Positions 21,300-29,169 of a stretch of DNA of 62,507 nucleotides are shown in pieces. Every line of letters starts with the position of its first letter. Within the stretch, counting starts at the first letter, position 1. A program made the translations under genes and the position numbers. A model generated the notes under the pieces. That model was not told the DNA's origin and ran no database searches. It saw nothing but the letters and a program-made list of their open reading frames with translations. The stretch comes from an uncultured Traorella sp. (GTDB lineage Bacteria; Bacillota_I; Bacilli_A; Erysipelotrichales; Erysipelotrichaceae), in the NCBI GenBank assembly GCA_944324265.1, contig CALUVS010000006.1, forward strand, positions 1 to 62,507, given 5' to 3'.

Positions 21300-22042
21300 A
21301 AATTCATCTTTCTTTTTTATGGGTCATCTTTTTGGCAATTGCTTATTTTTCTCACGCTCTTAAAACCTTTTTGATCTTGTTTGGCTTGCTATTGATTCAT
21401 GAGATGGCACATGTATTTACGGCTAAGCTCATGCATTATGAAACAGGAAAGCTCAATATTTATCCCTTTGGCTACAGCTGTGAGATCAGACATTTGAAGC
21501 ATGGGAAAAGCTATGAAGAAATCATGATTGTATTGGCTGGATTAGGCATGCATTTATGTTTCCCGTTGCTTTTTGAACTTGCTTATAGATGGGATTTGAT
21601 CTCTTATTCTTATCTTATTTATTTGAATGAATTGAATCATGCTATTTTTTTCTTTAATTGTCTGCCGATCTATCCTTTGGATGGAGGCAGGATCTTAGAT
21701 GCCTTGCTGCATTTTTTTCTTCCTTATCAGAAAGCAAGAAAGCTTACGCTGATTATTTCTTTCTTGGTGATAACACTGATGCTTGTATTCAGAGTTTTTC
21801 GTTTTCCGAACATGTTATTGATTGTTCTTTTTCTTTATTATCAGCTTTATCATCATTTCAATGAAATGCCGCAGGATCTATTGGAGTTTTATTTTTTTCG
21901 CTATCAGCATCCGTTTATGACAAAGAAAAATCGGCGCCGAAGTTCTTATCTTTACCGCAATAAAGCGGTTGATAAAATACATGATCAGCTTATTCAAAAG
22001 GAAGAGGTGTGGCTAAAACAAATGTTTTCAAAATTCAAATAA
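21296..22042 (+). CDS. SpoIVFB-like intramembrane metalloprotease (M50)
   Basis: Site-2-type protease that in Bacillus removes the SigK pro-sequence. Several membrane helices enclose the zinc motif HEMAH (about 35-39) and the third-ligand motif YPLDGGR (about 126-132). The GTG start (21296) lies in the stop of the preceding gene (GTGA). A basic cytosolic tail (TKKNRRRSSYLYRNK) replaces a CBS domain. A likely substrate, pro-SigK, is encoded 5.4 kb away. Confidence 0.85.
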   Translation: MKIHLSFLWVIFLAIAYFSHALKTFLILFGLLLIHEMAHVFTAKLMHYETGKLNIYPFGYSCEIRHLKHGKSYEEIMIVLAGLGMHLCFPLLFELAYRWDLISYSYLIYLNELNHAIFFFNCLPIYPLDGGRILDALLHFFLPYQKARKLTLIISFLVITLMLVFRVFRFPNMLLIVLFLYYQLYHHFNEMPQDLLEFYFFRYQHPFMTKKNRRRSSYLYRNKAVDKIHDQLIQKEEVWLKQMFSKFK

Positions 22043-22068
22043 ATGTTATAATAGAAGCGGTGATGAAG

Positions 22069-23022
22069 ATGAAGAGAATTTTCAAGATATTGGTGTGTCT
22101 CTGTCTGATATTTGTCAGCGGCTGTTCTATTGATCAGCCAAAGGCTTGTGCTACCAATTATCCTGTCTATTATTTATTGAACCGTATTGTCGGCGGTTAT
22201 GTTGAAATATGTAATTTATCGACCAATGAATTGATTCAAAGAGCTCATGTTGTCGATAATTTTGCAGAAGAATTGGAATCTGCGACAGTTATATTTACGT
22301 TAAGACCGATTGAACCTTATTATGAAATTTATGCAGATGATTTTGCCAACAGTGATGCGACAAAGATTGACTTATCGCAGACAAGTGCAATCTATGAATT
22401 TAAGCGTTATACCAATACCTTGGTAGATAATCAGGTAGTAACGGTTGAAAACAACTATTATGAAGGGGACGTATTCAAAGATATTGATATGTACAATCAG
22501 GATGTTACATTATGGATGGACCCTATCTCAATGATGAGCATGGCGGATACGATCCTGCAGTATTTTGTGAAGACTTATCCGGATAATGCCTATATTTTTG
22601 AGGAAAATTATAAGCAACTGGAAGTTGAATTGGCTCAGTTAGATGCAGCTTTCCAAAGTTTGAAAGACAGCGGAAAGGAAATTAAGATTGTAACGATGAC
22701 TCCTAATTTCGGTAATTGGCAGAAATCTTATGGTTTTGGTATTTATCCGATTGTTTTATCTCGTTATGGTGCATTGCCGAGTGAATCACAGTTAGAAGCA
22801 ATTATTGCGCGTATTCAGCAGGATGGTGTGAGATATATTGCTCATGAGGAAAATCTGCCGGAGGATATGGAAGCCTTGTTTACTGAAATTGAAGAAAGAT
22901 TGCAGCTGACACGCATTGAATTGAATAATATTTCTTCTATTACAGAGGAATCTATCAACAGCAATAAGGATTATCTGACATTAATGTATGAAAATCTGGC
23001 TGCTTTGGAAGCACTGGAGTAA
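22069..23022 (+). CDS. ZnuA/TroA-like lipoprotein lacking metal ligands
   Basis: Exported lipoprotein (lipobox VSGCS, 12-16 residues into the mature start) with the overall layout of metal ABC transporter binding proteins: NYPVYYLLNRIVGG near the N-terminus, LWMDPISMMSMADTI in the middle, a long backbone helix and the C-terminal HEENLPEDMEALF. The usual His ligands are missing: the DPHxWLDP motif reads VTLWMDP, and the SHxAFGY motif reads TPNFGNWQ. No permease or ATPase adjoins it. ATG 22069 fits the GCGGTG ribosome site; ATG 22063 is possible. Confidence 0.75.
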   Translation: MKRIFKILVCLCLIFVSGCSIDQPKACATNYPVYYLLNRIVGGYVEICNLSTNELIQRAHVVDNFAEELESATVIFTLRPIEPYYEIYADDFANSDATKIDLSQTSAIYEFKRYTNTLVDNQVVTVENNYYEGDVFKDIDMYNQDVTLWMDPISMMSMADTILQYFVKTYPDNAYIFEENYKQLEVELAQLDAAFQSLKDSGKEIKIVTMTPNFGNWQKSYGFGIYPIVLSRYGALPSESQLEAIIARIQQDGVRYIAHEENLPEDMEALFTEIEERLQLTRIELNNISSITEESINSNKDYLTLMYENLAALEALE

Positions 23023-23024
23023 TT

Positions 23025-24590
23025 ATGCTGCGAATCAATCAATGTAAATTAAAACTAGATCAGCCAATTGGTGATCTAAAAAAAGTCATTGCTCATAAAT
23101 TAAAAAATACACGCAGTGAATTTACTTATGAAATCATCAAAGAAAGCATTGATGCTCGTGAGAAGGAAATTATCTTAAGCTATACAGTCGATGTTTCGAT
23201 TGAACATGAAGAGCGTTATCTGAAATGCAAAGATGTTTCTTTGGTAAAACCGGTAAAACCTTTTGAAGCGAAAAGAAAAACCTTTCTGCATCGTCCTGTA
23301 ATTATTGGATTTGGACCTGCAGGGATGTTTGCGGCCTTGACTCTGGCGAAAGCAGGGTGCAGGCCTCTTATTTTTGAAAGAGGCAGTGATGTCGATACAC
23401 GCAGTGAAGAAGTGGAGCATTTTTGGAAAACCGGTGAATTGAATGAAGAAAGCAATGTGCAGTTTGGGGAAGGCGGAGCCGGTACTTTCAGTGACGGCAA
23501 ACTGACTTCAAGAAGCAAAGATGAACGCAGTGTGACTGTGTTGAAGGAATTGGTGCGTTTTGGTGCTGATCCGAAGATCTTATATCAGGCAATGCCTCAT
23601 ATCGGAACAGATGTATTAAGAAATGTTGTGAAAAATCTGCGTCAGGAAGTTATTCGTTTGGGCGGTGAAATTCACTTTAACAGCAAGGTCAGTGGTTTCC
23701 GCATTGAAAATAAACAAATAAAAGCTGTGTTTGTTCAAGGAAAATGGATTGAAACAGAGGATGTTGTATTAGCTATCGGACATTCAGCTCGAGATACGTT
23801 TCATCAGCTGCATGAAATAGGTGTTTATATGGAACCGAAACCATTTGCCGTAGGTGTCCGCATTGAACATCCCCAGTCATTGATCTCTGAGCACCAATAT
23901 GGTTCTTATGCCCATCATCCGGCCTTGCCGGTAGCCAGCTATCGCTTGACTCATCAATGTGAGCAGCGTTCCGTGTATTCTTTCTGTATGTGTCCTGGAG
24001 GATGTGTAGTGGCTTCTACTTCACAGAAAGGACATTTGGTTACCAATGGAATGAGTTATGCTGCCCGTGACATGGAAAATGCCAATAGTGCTCTGCTGGT
24101 ACAAGTCTTTTTAGAGGATGTGGGTTCTGGCTTATTTGATGGCATGAAATTTCAGGAAGAATTGGAAAAGAAGGCTTTTGAATTAGGCGGAAGTCATTAT
24201 CGAGCTCCGGCTCAGCTGGTGGGTGATTTTCTGAAGCATCAGCCTTCTGCAGAGATAAAAAGTGTTAAGCCAAGTTATTCCAATGGAGTCACATTATGTG
24301 ATCTTCATCAATGTCTGCCGGAGTTTGTGACTAGTGCATTGGAAGAAGGAATTCAGGCTTTTGATAAAAAAATCAACGGCTTTGCCATGAATGATGCGAT
24401 ATTGACAGCGGTGGAATCTCGTTCGACTTCACCGATTCGTTTCAGCCGCAGTTTTGAAACTTGTCAGTCACTGAATACCCAAAATCTTTATCCTTGCGGA
24501 GAGGGAGCCGGTTATGCCGGCGGAATTGTTTCAGCGGCAATTGACGGTATTCGTGTGGCAGAGCATATTTTAAGTAACGAGGAGAAATGA
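23025..24590 (+). CDS. FAD-dependent dehydrogenase/oxidoreductase (COG2509 type)
   Basis: A 521-residue flavoprotein. A 90-residue N-terminal domain ([20 protein letters not shown] onward) precedes the FAD-binding Rossmann motif [21 protein letters not shown] (about 91-111), followed by [18 protein letters not shown] and the C-terminal FAD motif [20 protein letters not shown]. This architecture is common in Firmicutes; the substrate is unknown. It starts 2 nt after the lipoprotein gene and overlaps the mscL region by a few bases. Confidence 0.9.
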   Translation: MLRINQCKLKLDQPIGDLKKVIAHKLKNTRSEFTYEIIKESIDAREKEIILSYTVDVSIEHEERYLKCKDVSLVKPVKPFEAKRKTFLHRPVIIGFGPAGMFAALTLAKAGCRPLIFERGSDVDTRSEEVEHFWKTGELNEESNVQFGEGGAGTFSDGKLTSRSKDERSVTVLKELVRFGADPKILYQAMPHIGTDVLRNVVKNLRQEVIRLGGEIHFNSKVSGFRIENKQIKAVFVQGKWIETEDVVLAIGHSARDTFHQLHEIGVYMEPKPFAVGVRIEHPQSLISEHQYGSYAHHPALPVASYRLTHQCEQRSVYSFCMCPGGCVVASTSQKGHLVTNGMSYAARDMENANSALLVQVFLEDVGSGLFDGMKFQEELEKKAFELGGSHYRAPAQLVGDFLKHQPSAEIKSVKPSYSNGVTLCDLHQCLPEFVTSALEEGIQAFDKKINGFAMNDAILTAVESRSTSPIRFSRSFETCQSLNTQNLYPCGEGAGYAGGIVSAAIDGIRVAEHILSNEEK

Positions 24591-24592
24591 AG

Positions 24593-24973
24593 ATGAAGAT
24601 ATTAAAGGAATTTAAAGAATTTGCAGTCAAAGGCAATGTTGTGGATATGGCTGTCGGGGTTGTTGTCGGCGGTGCTTTCTCAAAGATTGTTACTTCACTT
24701 GTCAGTGATATCATTACACCCTTTTTCTCAATTCTGTTAGGAAAGGCCAATTTAAGTTCATTGGTGCTGCAGGTAGGAGAAGCAACCATTAATTATGGGA
24801 TGTTCTTACAGAATGTCGTTGATTTTCTGATTATCTCTGCTTCTATTTTTGCAGTGATCCGTATTATCAATAAATTTAAACGCAAACAGGAACCTGCTCC
24901 TGCAGAAGCACCGAAGCCTACACAGACAGAACTGCTTTTGATGGAAATTCGTGATGAATTAAAGAAACGCTAA
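24593..24973 (+). CDS. mscL: Large-conductance mechanosensitive channel MscL
   Basis: Pentameric tension-gated channel that releases solutes on osmotic downshock. It has the amphipathic N-terminus ([20 protein letters not shown]), TM1 with the glycine-rich pore lining [19 protein letters not shown], a short loop, TM2 ([16 protein letters not shown]) and a charged C-terminal helix ([15 protein letters not shown]). ATG 24593 is better spaced from GAGGAG than the in-frame ATG at 24587. Confidence 0.95.
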   Translation: MKILKEFKEFAVKGNVVDMAVGVVVGGAFSKIVTSLVSDIITPFFSILLGKANLSSLVLQVGEATINYGMFLQNVVDFLIISASIFAVIRIINKFKRKQEPAPAEAPKPTQTELLLMEIRDELKKR

Positions 24974-24993
24974 ACCTCGCAAGAGGTTTTTTA
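24973..24993 (+). terminator. Terminator after mscL
   Basis: AACCTC, loop GCAA, GAGGTT followed by T residues, directly at the mscL stop. Confidence 0.88.
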
Positions 24994-25253
24994 TTTGAGT
25001 AATTTTCTGTTTTAATATCTTTTTTAAGTTCAGTTTAAGTTTATCTTCTATATTTCTGTATCGAACAAAAAAAGTTCAATCAAAATTTCAGCAAAGTATT
25101 GAATTTCCTGTAAAAAAAAGACGACTTTTTTTGTCCGTCCTTTTCATCATTATATCGTGTTTGTCTTATTGACAGAAAATATAGAATCATGAATATTCAG
25201 CCAAGTTGCTTTTTGAAATATAATGATTCTATCAGAACATCATTCAAACAAGT
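24994..25253. other. AT-rich gap between convergent genes
   Basis: About 260 bases with no credible coding frame. The only structure is AAAAAAAG-ACGA-CTTTTTTT (25113-25132), a low-GC hairpin that might help end transcription from either side, and a GAAC-A7-GTTC motif near 25065. Confidence 0.5.
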
Positions 25254-25592
25254 TTATTTCATCGAAGTGTGATGTTCTGCTTGAGCTTTATAAGCTTCGC
25301 CCCAGTTCCACATGGCATCCAAGACAGGCTTTAAGCTGTAGCCTGTTTCTGTCAGTGTATATTCAACACGCGGAGGGACTTCTGCATAAACTTTTCTTGT
25401 CAGCAGTCCGCTTTCTTCCATGGAGCGAAGATTTGCGGTCAACACTTTCTGAGAGATGCTGCCGATGGATTTTTTCAGTTCACCGAAACGTTTGGTGCCG
25501 CTCATCAGATCGCGGAGGATCAACACTTTCCAGCGATCACTGATTAGCATCAACGTCGTTTCCACCGGACATGCGGGTAATTCTTTTTCCAT
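25254..25592 (-). CDS. HxlR family transcriptional regulator
   Basis: A 112-residue winged helix-turn-helix protein. The N-terminal CPVETTL segment carries the conserved Cys (C8) that many HxlR proteins use to sense electrophiles or disulfide stress. The recognition region is GDRWK-like (SDRWKVLILRDLMSGTKRFGELKKS), followed by the wing VPPRVEYTLTETG. It is divergent from the flavoprotein gene at 25728 and probably controls it. Confidence 0.93.
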   Translation of the reverse strand: MEKELPACPVETTLMLISDRWKVLILRDLMSGTKRFGELKKSIGSISQKVLTANLRSMEESGLLTRKVYAEVPPRVEYTLTETGYSLKPVLDAMWNWGEAYKAQAEHHTSMK

Positions 25593-25621
25593 GATATTCC
25601 TTCTTTCTTCAATAGTATCTA

Positions 25622-25670
25622 AAAGGTAACTATAGCACAGAGAAGTGCTTACTTTACAAAAGAACCTTTT
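25622..25670. promoter_or_regulatory. Candidate HxlR operator region
   Basis: AAAAGGT near 25620 and ACCTTTT (25664-25670) are inverted to each other and flank the dyad AGCAC-N6-GTGCT (25634-25649). TATAAT (25679-25684) of the rightward gene lies next to it. Confidence 0.4.
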
Positions 25671-25727
25671 GAACTTATTATAATCGTGTCAAAAGACATT
25701 TGCAACAAAGAAATGGAGGAATGACAG

Positions 25728-26129
25728 ATGAATGATGTTGTAAAATTTCTGCAGGAAAATCCTGTTCAGTATTTAGCTACGGTAGGATGTGACGGCAAAG
25801 CCAAATGCCGACCTTTTATGTTTGCCGGTGAAGCTGAAGGCAAACTTTGGTTCTGTACAAACAATACCAAGGAAGTTTATCAAGATATGCAGAAGAATGC
25901 TTTTGTGGAACTTTCTGTTTCGAGTCCTTCCTATGCATGGATTCGTTTGAATGGTGAAGCTGTATTTGAAAATAACATGGAAGTAAAAGAAATGTGCCTG
26001 CAGAATCCAATTGTCAAAGGACAATATCAAGAAGCATCCAATCCGATTTTTGAAGTATTTTATTTAAAAAATGCACATGCTGTGATTGCGGATTTTTCCG
26101 GTAATCCGGCGAAAGAATATACATTGTAA
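25728..26129 (+). CDS. Pyridoxamine 5'-phosphate oxidase-like split-barrel flavoprotein
   Basis: A 133-residue split-barrel protein of the PNPOx-like class that binds FMN or F420-type cofactors. Characteristic strands are VQYLATVGCDGKAKCRPFMF and KLWFCTNNTKEVYQDMQKN. The substrate is unknown. GGAGGAATGACAG gives the start. The gene is first in a run that continues with a second split-barrel protein 43 nt later, and is divergent from an HxlR regulator. Confidence 0.85.
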   Translation: MNDVVKFLQENPVQYLATVGCDGKAKCRPFMFAGEAEGKLWFCTNNTKEVYQDMQKNAFVELSVSSPSYAWIRLNGEAVFENNMEVKEMCLQNPIVKGQYQEASNPIFEVFYLKNAHAVIADFSGNPAKEYTL

Positions 26130-26172
26130 TTCTGATGAATATAAGCTGCAAGGATTCATGAAAGGAGAATTT

Positions 26173-26799
26173 ATGTCCGCATCAAAATATTTGAAATATC
26201 TTGTAGAAGAAATGCATACGACAGTCTTAGCAACATTGGATGCACAAGGACATCCCATCACTTGTGTGATTGATATGATGGATCAGGATGAACAGGGACT
26301 TTATTTTCTTACCGCCAAAGGCAAAAACTTTTATCAGCGGCTGAAGGCCAATGAAAACATTGCGTTAACTGCTGTGAAGGGAGAAGATACTTTATCTAGC
26401 GTGTCCATTTCTATTCAGGGAAAAGCAAAAGAAATCGGTCCGGATAGACTTCCTTTGCTTTTTGAAATAAATGAATATATGAAAAAAATCTATCCGGATG
26501 AAAAGTCTCGGTCAGCTTTAACGGTATTTCAGATAACGGAAGGACAAGGGGAATGGTTTGATTTGTCCAAGCATCCGATTGAACGTGATTCCTTTGCCTT
26601 CGGTACAAAACAAAATCATGCTTGGGGTTATTTTGTTACGGACAAATGCATTGGATGCAAACTGTGTTACTCAGTATGTCCGCAGAAATGCATTGATGTG
26701 ACAACAAAACCGGCAGTCATTGCCCAGCATCATTGCCTGCACTGCGGAAATTGTGTCAGCATATGTCCGGCATCAGCTATTGAAAGGAGAACGTTATGA
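26173..26799 (+). CDS. Split-barrel flavoprotein fused to a 2x[4Fe-4S] ferredoxin
   Basis: A 208-residue fusion. Residues 1-145 form a PNPOx-like barrel (MHTTVLATLDAQGHPITCVIDMM; YFLTAKGKNFYQRLK). Residues 155-205 carry two cluster motifs, CIGCKLCYSVCP (Cys159, 162, 165, 169) and CLHCGNCVSICP (Cys188, 191, 194, 198). It probably passes electrons from ferredoxin clusters to a flavin. ATG 26173 follows AAAGGAG; an upstream extension overlaps the previous gene and lacks a ribosome site. It overlaps the macrodomain gene by 4 nt, tying it to the ADP-ribosylation pair. Confidence 0.85.
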   Translation: MSASKYLKYLVEEMHTTVLATLDAQGHPITCVIDMMDQDEQGLYFLTAKGKNFYQRLKANENIALTAVKGEDTLSSVSISIQGKAKEIGPDRLPLLFEINEYMKKIYPDEKSRSALTVFQITEGQGEWFDLSKHPIERDSFAFGTKQNHAWGYFVTDKCIGCKLCYSVCPQKCIDVTTKPAVIAQHHCLHCGNCVSICPASAIERRTL

Positions 26800-27563
26800 A
26801 TCAGCAGGAAAGATTGAATTATCTCATTGCATATTTGATCAATGAAAATAAGGAATATCAGAATTTAATGATTCCCGAAGATGAAAATAATAAAAAAAGA
26901 TTACTGCGTTCCTTGATGAATGTGCGTATGCCTATGCCGATCAGTGAACAATTTCTTCAAGTACAGGATGCCTATTTAAAAGAAGAAAGCATGCGGAAAG
27001 GCATTGTAAAGATCAGTGATTTGAAGCCGATTCAGAAGGGAATTTATCTGTGGCAGGGAGATATTACTGCTTTGGTGGCGGATGCTATTGTCAATGCCGC
27101 CAACAATCAATTGCTTGGATGCTTTGTTCCTTGCCATGGATGTATAGACAATGCTATTCATTCGGCATCCGGCATACAGTTAAGACTGGAATGTGCGAAG
27201 ATCATGGAATCCAAAACAAGTGAACCAACCGGACAGGCACAGATGACTCAGGCGTATAATCTGCCAAGTAAATATGTGATTCATACGGTTGGGCCGATCA
27301 TTGTCCAAAAGGTTACGCAGAAGGATTGTGAATTATTAGCTTCCTGTTATCGTTCCTGCCTGGAAAAGGCAGCGGAAGCTCATTGCAGAAGCATTGCTTT
27401 CTGCTGTATCTCTACAGGTGAATTCCATTTTCCGAATCAATTGGCAGCAGAAATTGCTGTTCAGACAGTAAAAGAATTTCTTGATGAAAAACATGAACTG
27501 GAGGTGATCTTCAATGTTTTCAAAGACAAAGACTATCAAATCTACCGACGATTGCTGCAGTAA
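26796..27563 (+). CDS. Zinc-dependent macrodomain ADP-ribosyl hydrolase
   Basis: A 255-residue protein. An N-terminal helical part (1-80) precedes a macrodomain with GDIT (88-91) and IVNAANN (98-104), which contact ADP-ribose, then the zinc loop CFVPCHGCIDNAIH (109-122), characteristic of the Zn-macro group found with class M sirtuins. In that group the enzyme removes ADP-ribose put on by the partner sirtuin. The gene is translationally coupled on both sides: ATGA overlap upstream and a 50-nt overlap downstream. Confidence 0.9.
   Translation: MNQQERLNYLIAYLINENKEYQNLMIPEDENNKKRLLRSLMNVRMPMPISEQFLQVQDAYLKEESMRKGIVKISDLKPIQKGIYLWQGDITALVADAIVNAANNQLLGCFVPCHGCIDNAIHSASGIQLRLECAKIMESKTSEPTGQAQMTQAYNLPSKYVIHTVGPIIVQKVTQKDCELLASCYRSCLEKAAEAHCRSIAFCCISTGEFHFPNQLAAEIAVQTVKEFLDEKHELEVIFNVFKDKDYQIYRRLLQ
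27500..27509 (+). promoter_or_regulatory. Strong ribosome site inside the macrodomain gene
   Basis: GGAGGTGATC, nearly the full anti-Shine-Dalgarno complement, lies 4 nt before ATG 27514 within the end of the macrodomain gene. It fixes the sirtuin start despite the 50-nt overlap. Confidence 0.8.
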
Positions 27564-28440
27564 GACAGAGCTGTTAAGAAAAGCGTTCGATGAATCAGAG
27601 GCTGTTTTGATTGGCGCAGGATCCGGCCTTTCTGCTTCTGCTGGATTTGTTTATACTGGAGAGCGCCTGCATCAATATTTTTTTGATTTTGTTAAGAAGT
27701 ATCGATTCAGTGATATGTATTCCGGAGGTTTTTATCCGTACACAACATTGGAAGAACACTGGGCTTATTGGAGCCGATATATTTACATCAATCGTTATAT
27801 GAATGCTCCGCTGCCTGTTTATGAACAGCTATATGAATTAGTGAAAGAGAAAAATACCTTTGTTTTGACGACCAATGTCGATCATTGTTTTCAGAAAGCC
27901 GGCTTTGATAAGCAGCGCTTGTTTTATACTCAAGGAGATTATGGCTTGTTTCAATGCAGTGAACCTTGTCATCAGGCAACTTATGAAAATGAAGAATTGA
28001 TTAAAAAGATGGTTCAGGCACAAGGGTTTGTCATCAAAGAAAACGGTGATTTGATTCTGCCGGAAGGAATTCAGCCCAAAAGGATGATTCCCAGTGAATT
28101 GATCCCCTATTGTCCTCGATGCGGTAAACCGATGAGCATGAATCTTCGTGCAGATCAAGCATTTGTGGAAGATGAGGGATGGCATCAAGCCAAAGAACAA
28201 TATCTTCATTTTTTAGAATCTCATCTTCATCAAAAAATACTCTTTTTGGAATTAGGCGTCGGCGGCAATACCCCAGGAATTATCAAATATCCTTTTTGGC
28301 AGATGACAGTTCAAAATCCAAATGCTGTCTATGCCTGCATCAATGATGGTGAAGCTTTTGTTCCAAAACAGATTGCCTCACAATCCATTTGTATTAACGA
28401 TGATATCAAAGAGATTTTAAAACAAATCACTTTCCAATAG
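27514..28440 (+). CDS. Class M sirtuin (SirTM) protein ADP-ribosyltransferase
   Basis: A 308-residue Sir2-fold protein. The NAD-binding motif GAGSGLSASAG spans 34-44 and TTNVDHCFQKAG spans 119-130. The usual catalytic His is replaced by Gln140 in YTQGDYG, with Asn121 19 residues before it, the arrangement known for SirTM enzymes, which ADP-ribosylate a lipoylated GcvH-like carrier rather than deacylate. A zinc finger is formed by Cys148, Cys152, Cys200 and Cys203. In staphylococci and streptococci the operon also holds gcvH-L and lplA2; neither is seen here. The target in this organism is therefore open. Confidence 0.9.
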   Translation: MFSKTKTIKSTDDCCSKTELLRKAFDESEAVLIGAGSGLSASAGFVYTGERLHQYFFDFVKKYRFSDMYSGGFYPYTTLEEHWAYWSRYIYINRYMNAPLPVYEQLYELVKEKNTFVLTTNVDHCFQKAGFDKQRLFYTQGDYGLFQCSEPCHQATYENEELIKKMVQAQGFVIKENGDLILPEGIQPKRMIPSELIPYCPRCGKPMSMNLRADQAFVEDEGWHQAKEQYLHFLESHLHQKILFLELGVGGNTPGIIKYPFWQMTVQNPNAVYACINDGEAFVPKQIASQSICINDDIKEILKQITFQ

Positions 28441-28461
28441 AGCGGCAGGGCCGCTTTTATT
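28441..28461 (+). terminator. Terminator after the sirtuin gene
   Basis: AGCGGC, loop AGG, GCCGCT followed by T-rich sequence, immediately at the stop codon. Confidence 0.88.
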
Positions 28462-28499
28462 ATGCATGATCTGCATCGATGAGAATAATGAATAGGCAT

Positions 28500-28528
28500 T
28501 CGACAGTTGGCAGCACAAATCATATAAT
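28500..28528 (+). promoter_or_regulatory. Promoter of the flavodoxin-fold reductase gene
   Basis: TCGACA, 17-nt spacer, TATAAT, a near-consensus promoter that makes the next gene a separate transcription unit. Confidence 0.78.
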
Positions 28529-28561
28529 GATTGTGAAGATGGTTAAGAGGAGGTTTTCATA

Positions 28562-29098
28562 ATGAAAATTGTTGTATTGGAAGGCAGTCCCAACAAGAAT
28601 GGTTCTTCAAACTTTCTAGCGGATCAATTTATTCAAGGGGCTGAAAAGGCAGGACATACGGTGAAGATCATTGATGCTGCTAAGGCACATATTCATCCTT
28701 GCATCGGCTGCATTCATTGCGGATATGAAGGCCCTTGTGTGCAGAAGGATGATATGGAATTCATTCGCCGGCAAATCTTAGAAGCCGATATGATCGTATT
28801 TGTTACGCCTTTGTATTATTATGGAATGTCTGCACAGCTGAAGATCCTGATTGATCGTTTCTGTGCTTTTAACAGTTCCATTCAGCGTAAGCATATGAAA
28901 TCAGCTTTGCTGGCAGCTGCCTGGAATAATGATGACTGGACGTTTGATGCATTGGAGGCTCATTATAAAACATTAGTTCATTATTTGAATCTTCAGGATA
29001 TGGGCATGGTGCTTGGAAAAGGGGGCGGAACACTTGCGATGACCAAAGCCAGTTCATTTGTGCATGATGCCTATCAGCTGGGCTTTCAGCTCAGATAA
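28562..29098 (+). CDS. NAD(P)H-dependent FMN reductase-like flavoprotein
   Basis: A 178-residue flavodoxin-fold protein: FMN phosphate loop GSPNKNGSSNFLAD (8-21), iron-sulfur-flavoprotein-like Cys pattern CIGCIHCGYEGPC (47-59), and TPLYYYGMSAQLKILIDR (about 82-99), typical of the family. The Cys group could bind a [4Fe-4S] cluster as in iron-sulfur flavoproteins. It follows the sirtuin operon but is separated by a terminator and its own promoter. GAGGAGG precedes ATG. Confidence 0.88.
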   Translation: MKIVVLEGSPNKNGSSNFLADQFIQGAEKAGHTVKIIDAAKAHIHPCIGCIHCGYEGPCVQKDDMEFIRRQILEADMIVFVTPLYYYGMSAQLKILIDRFCAFNSSIQRKHMKSALLAAAWNNDDWTFDALEAHYKTLVHYLNLQDMGMVLGKGGGTLAMTKASSFVHDAYQLGFQLR

Positions 29099-29169
29099 AT
29101 ATAATTATCTTGAAAGAAAAAATGATATATTCAAATATGCCTTCTCATAAGATATAGAGGAGGCATTTT

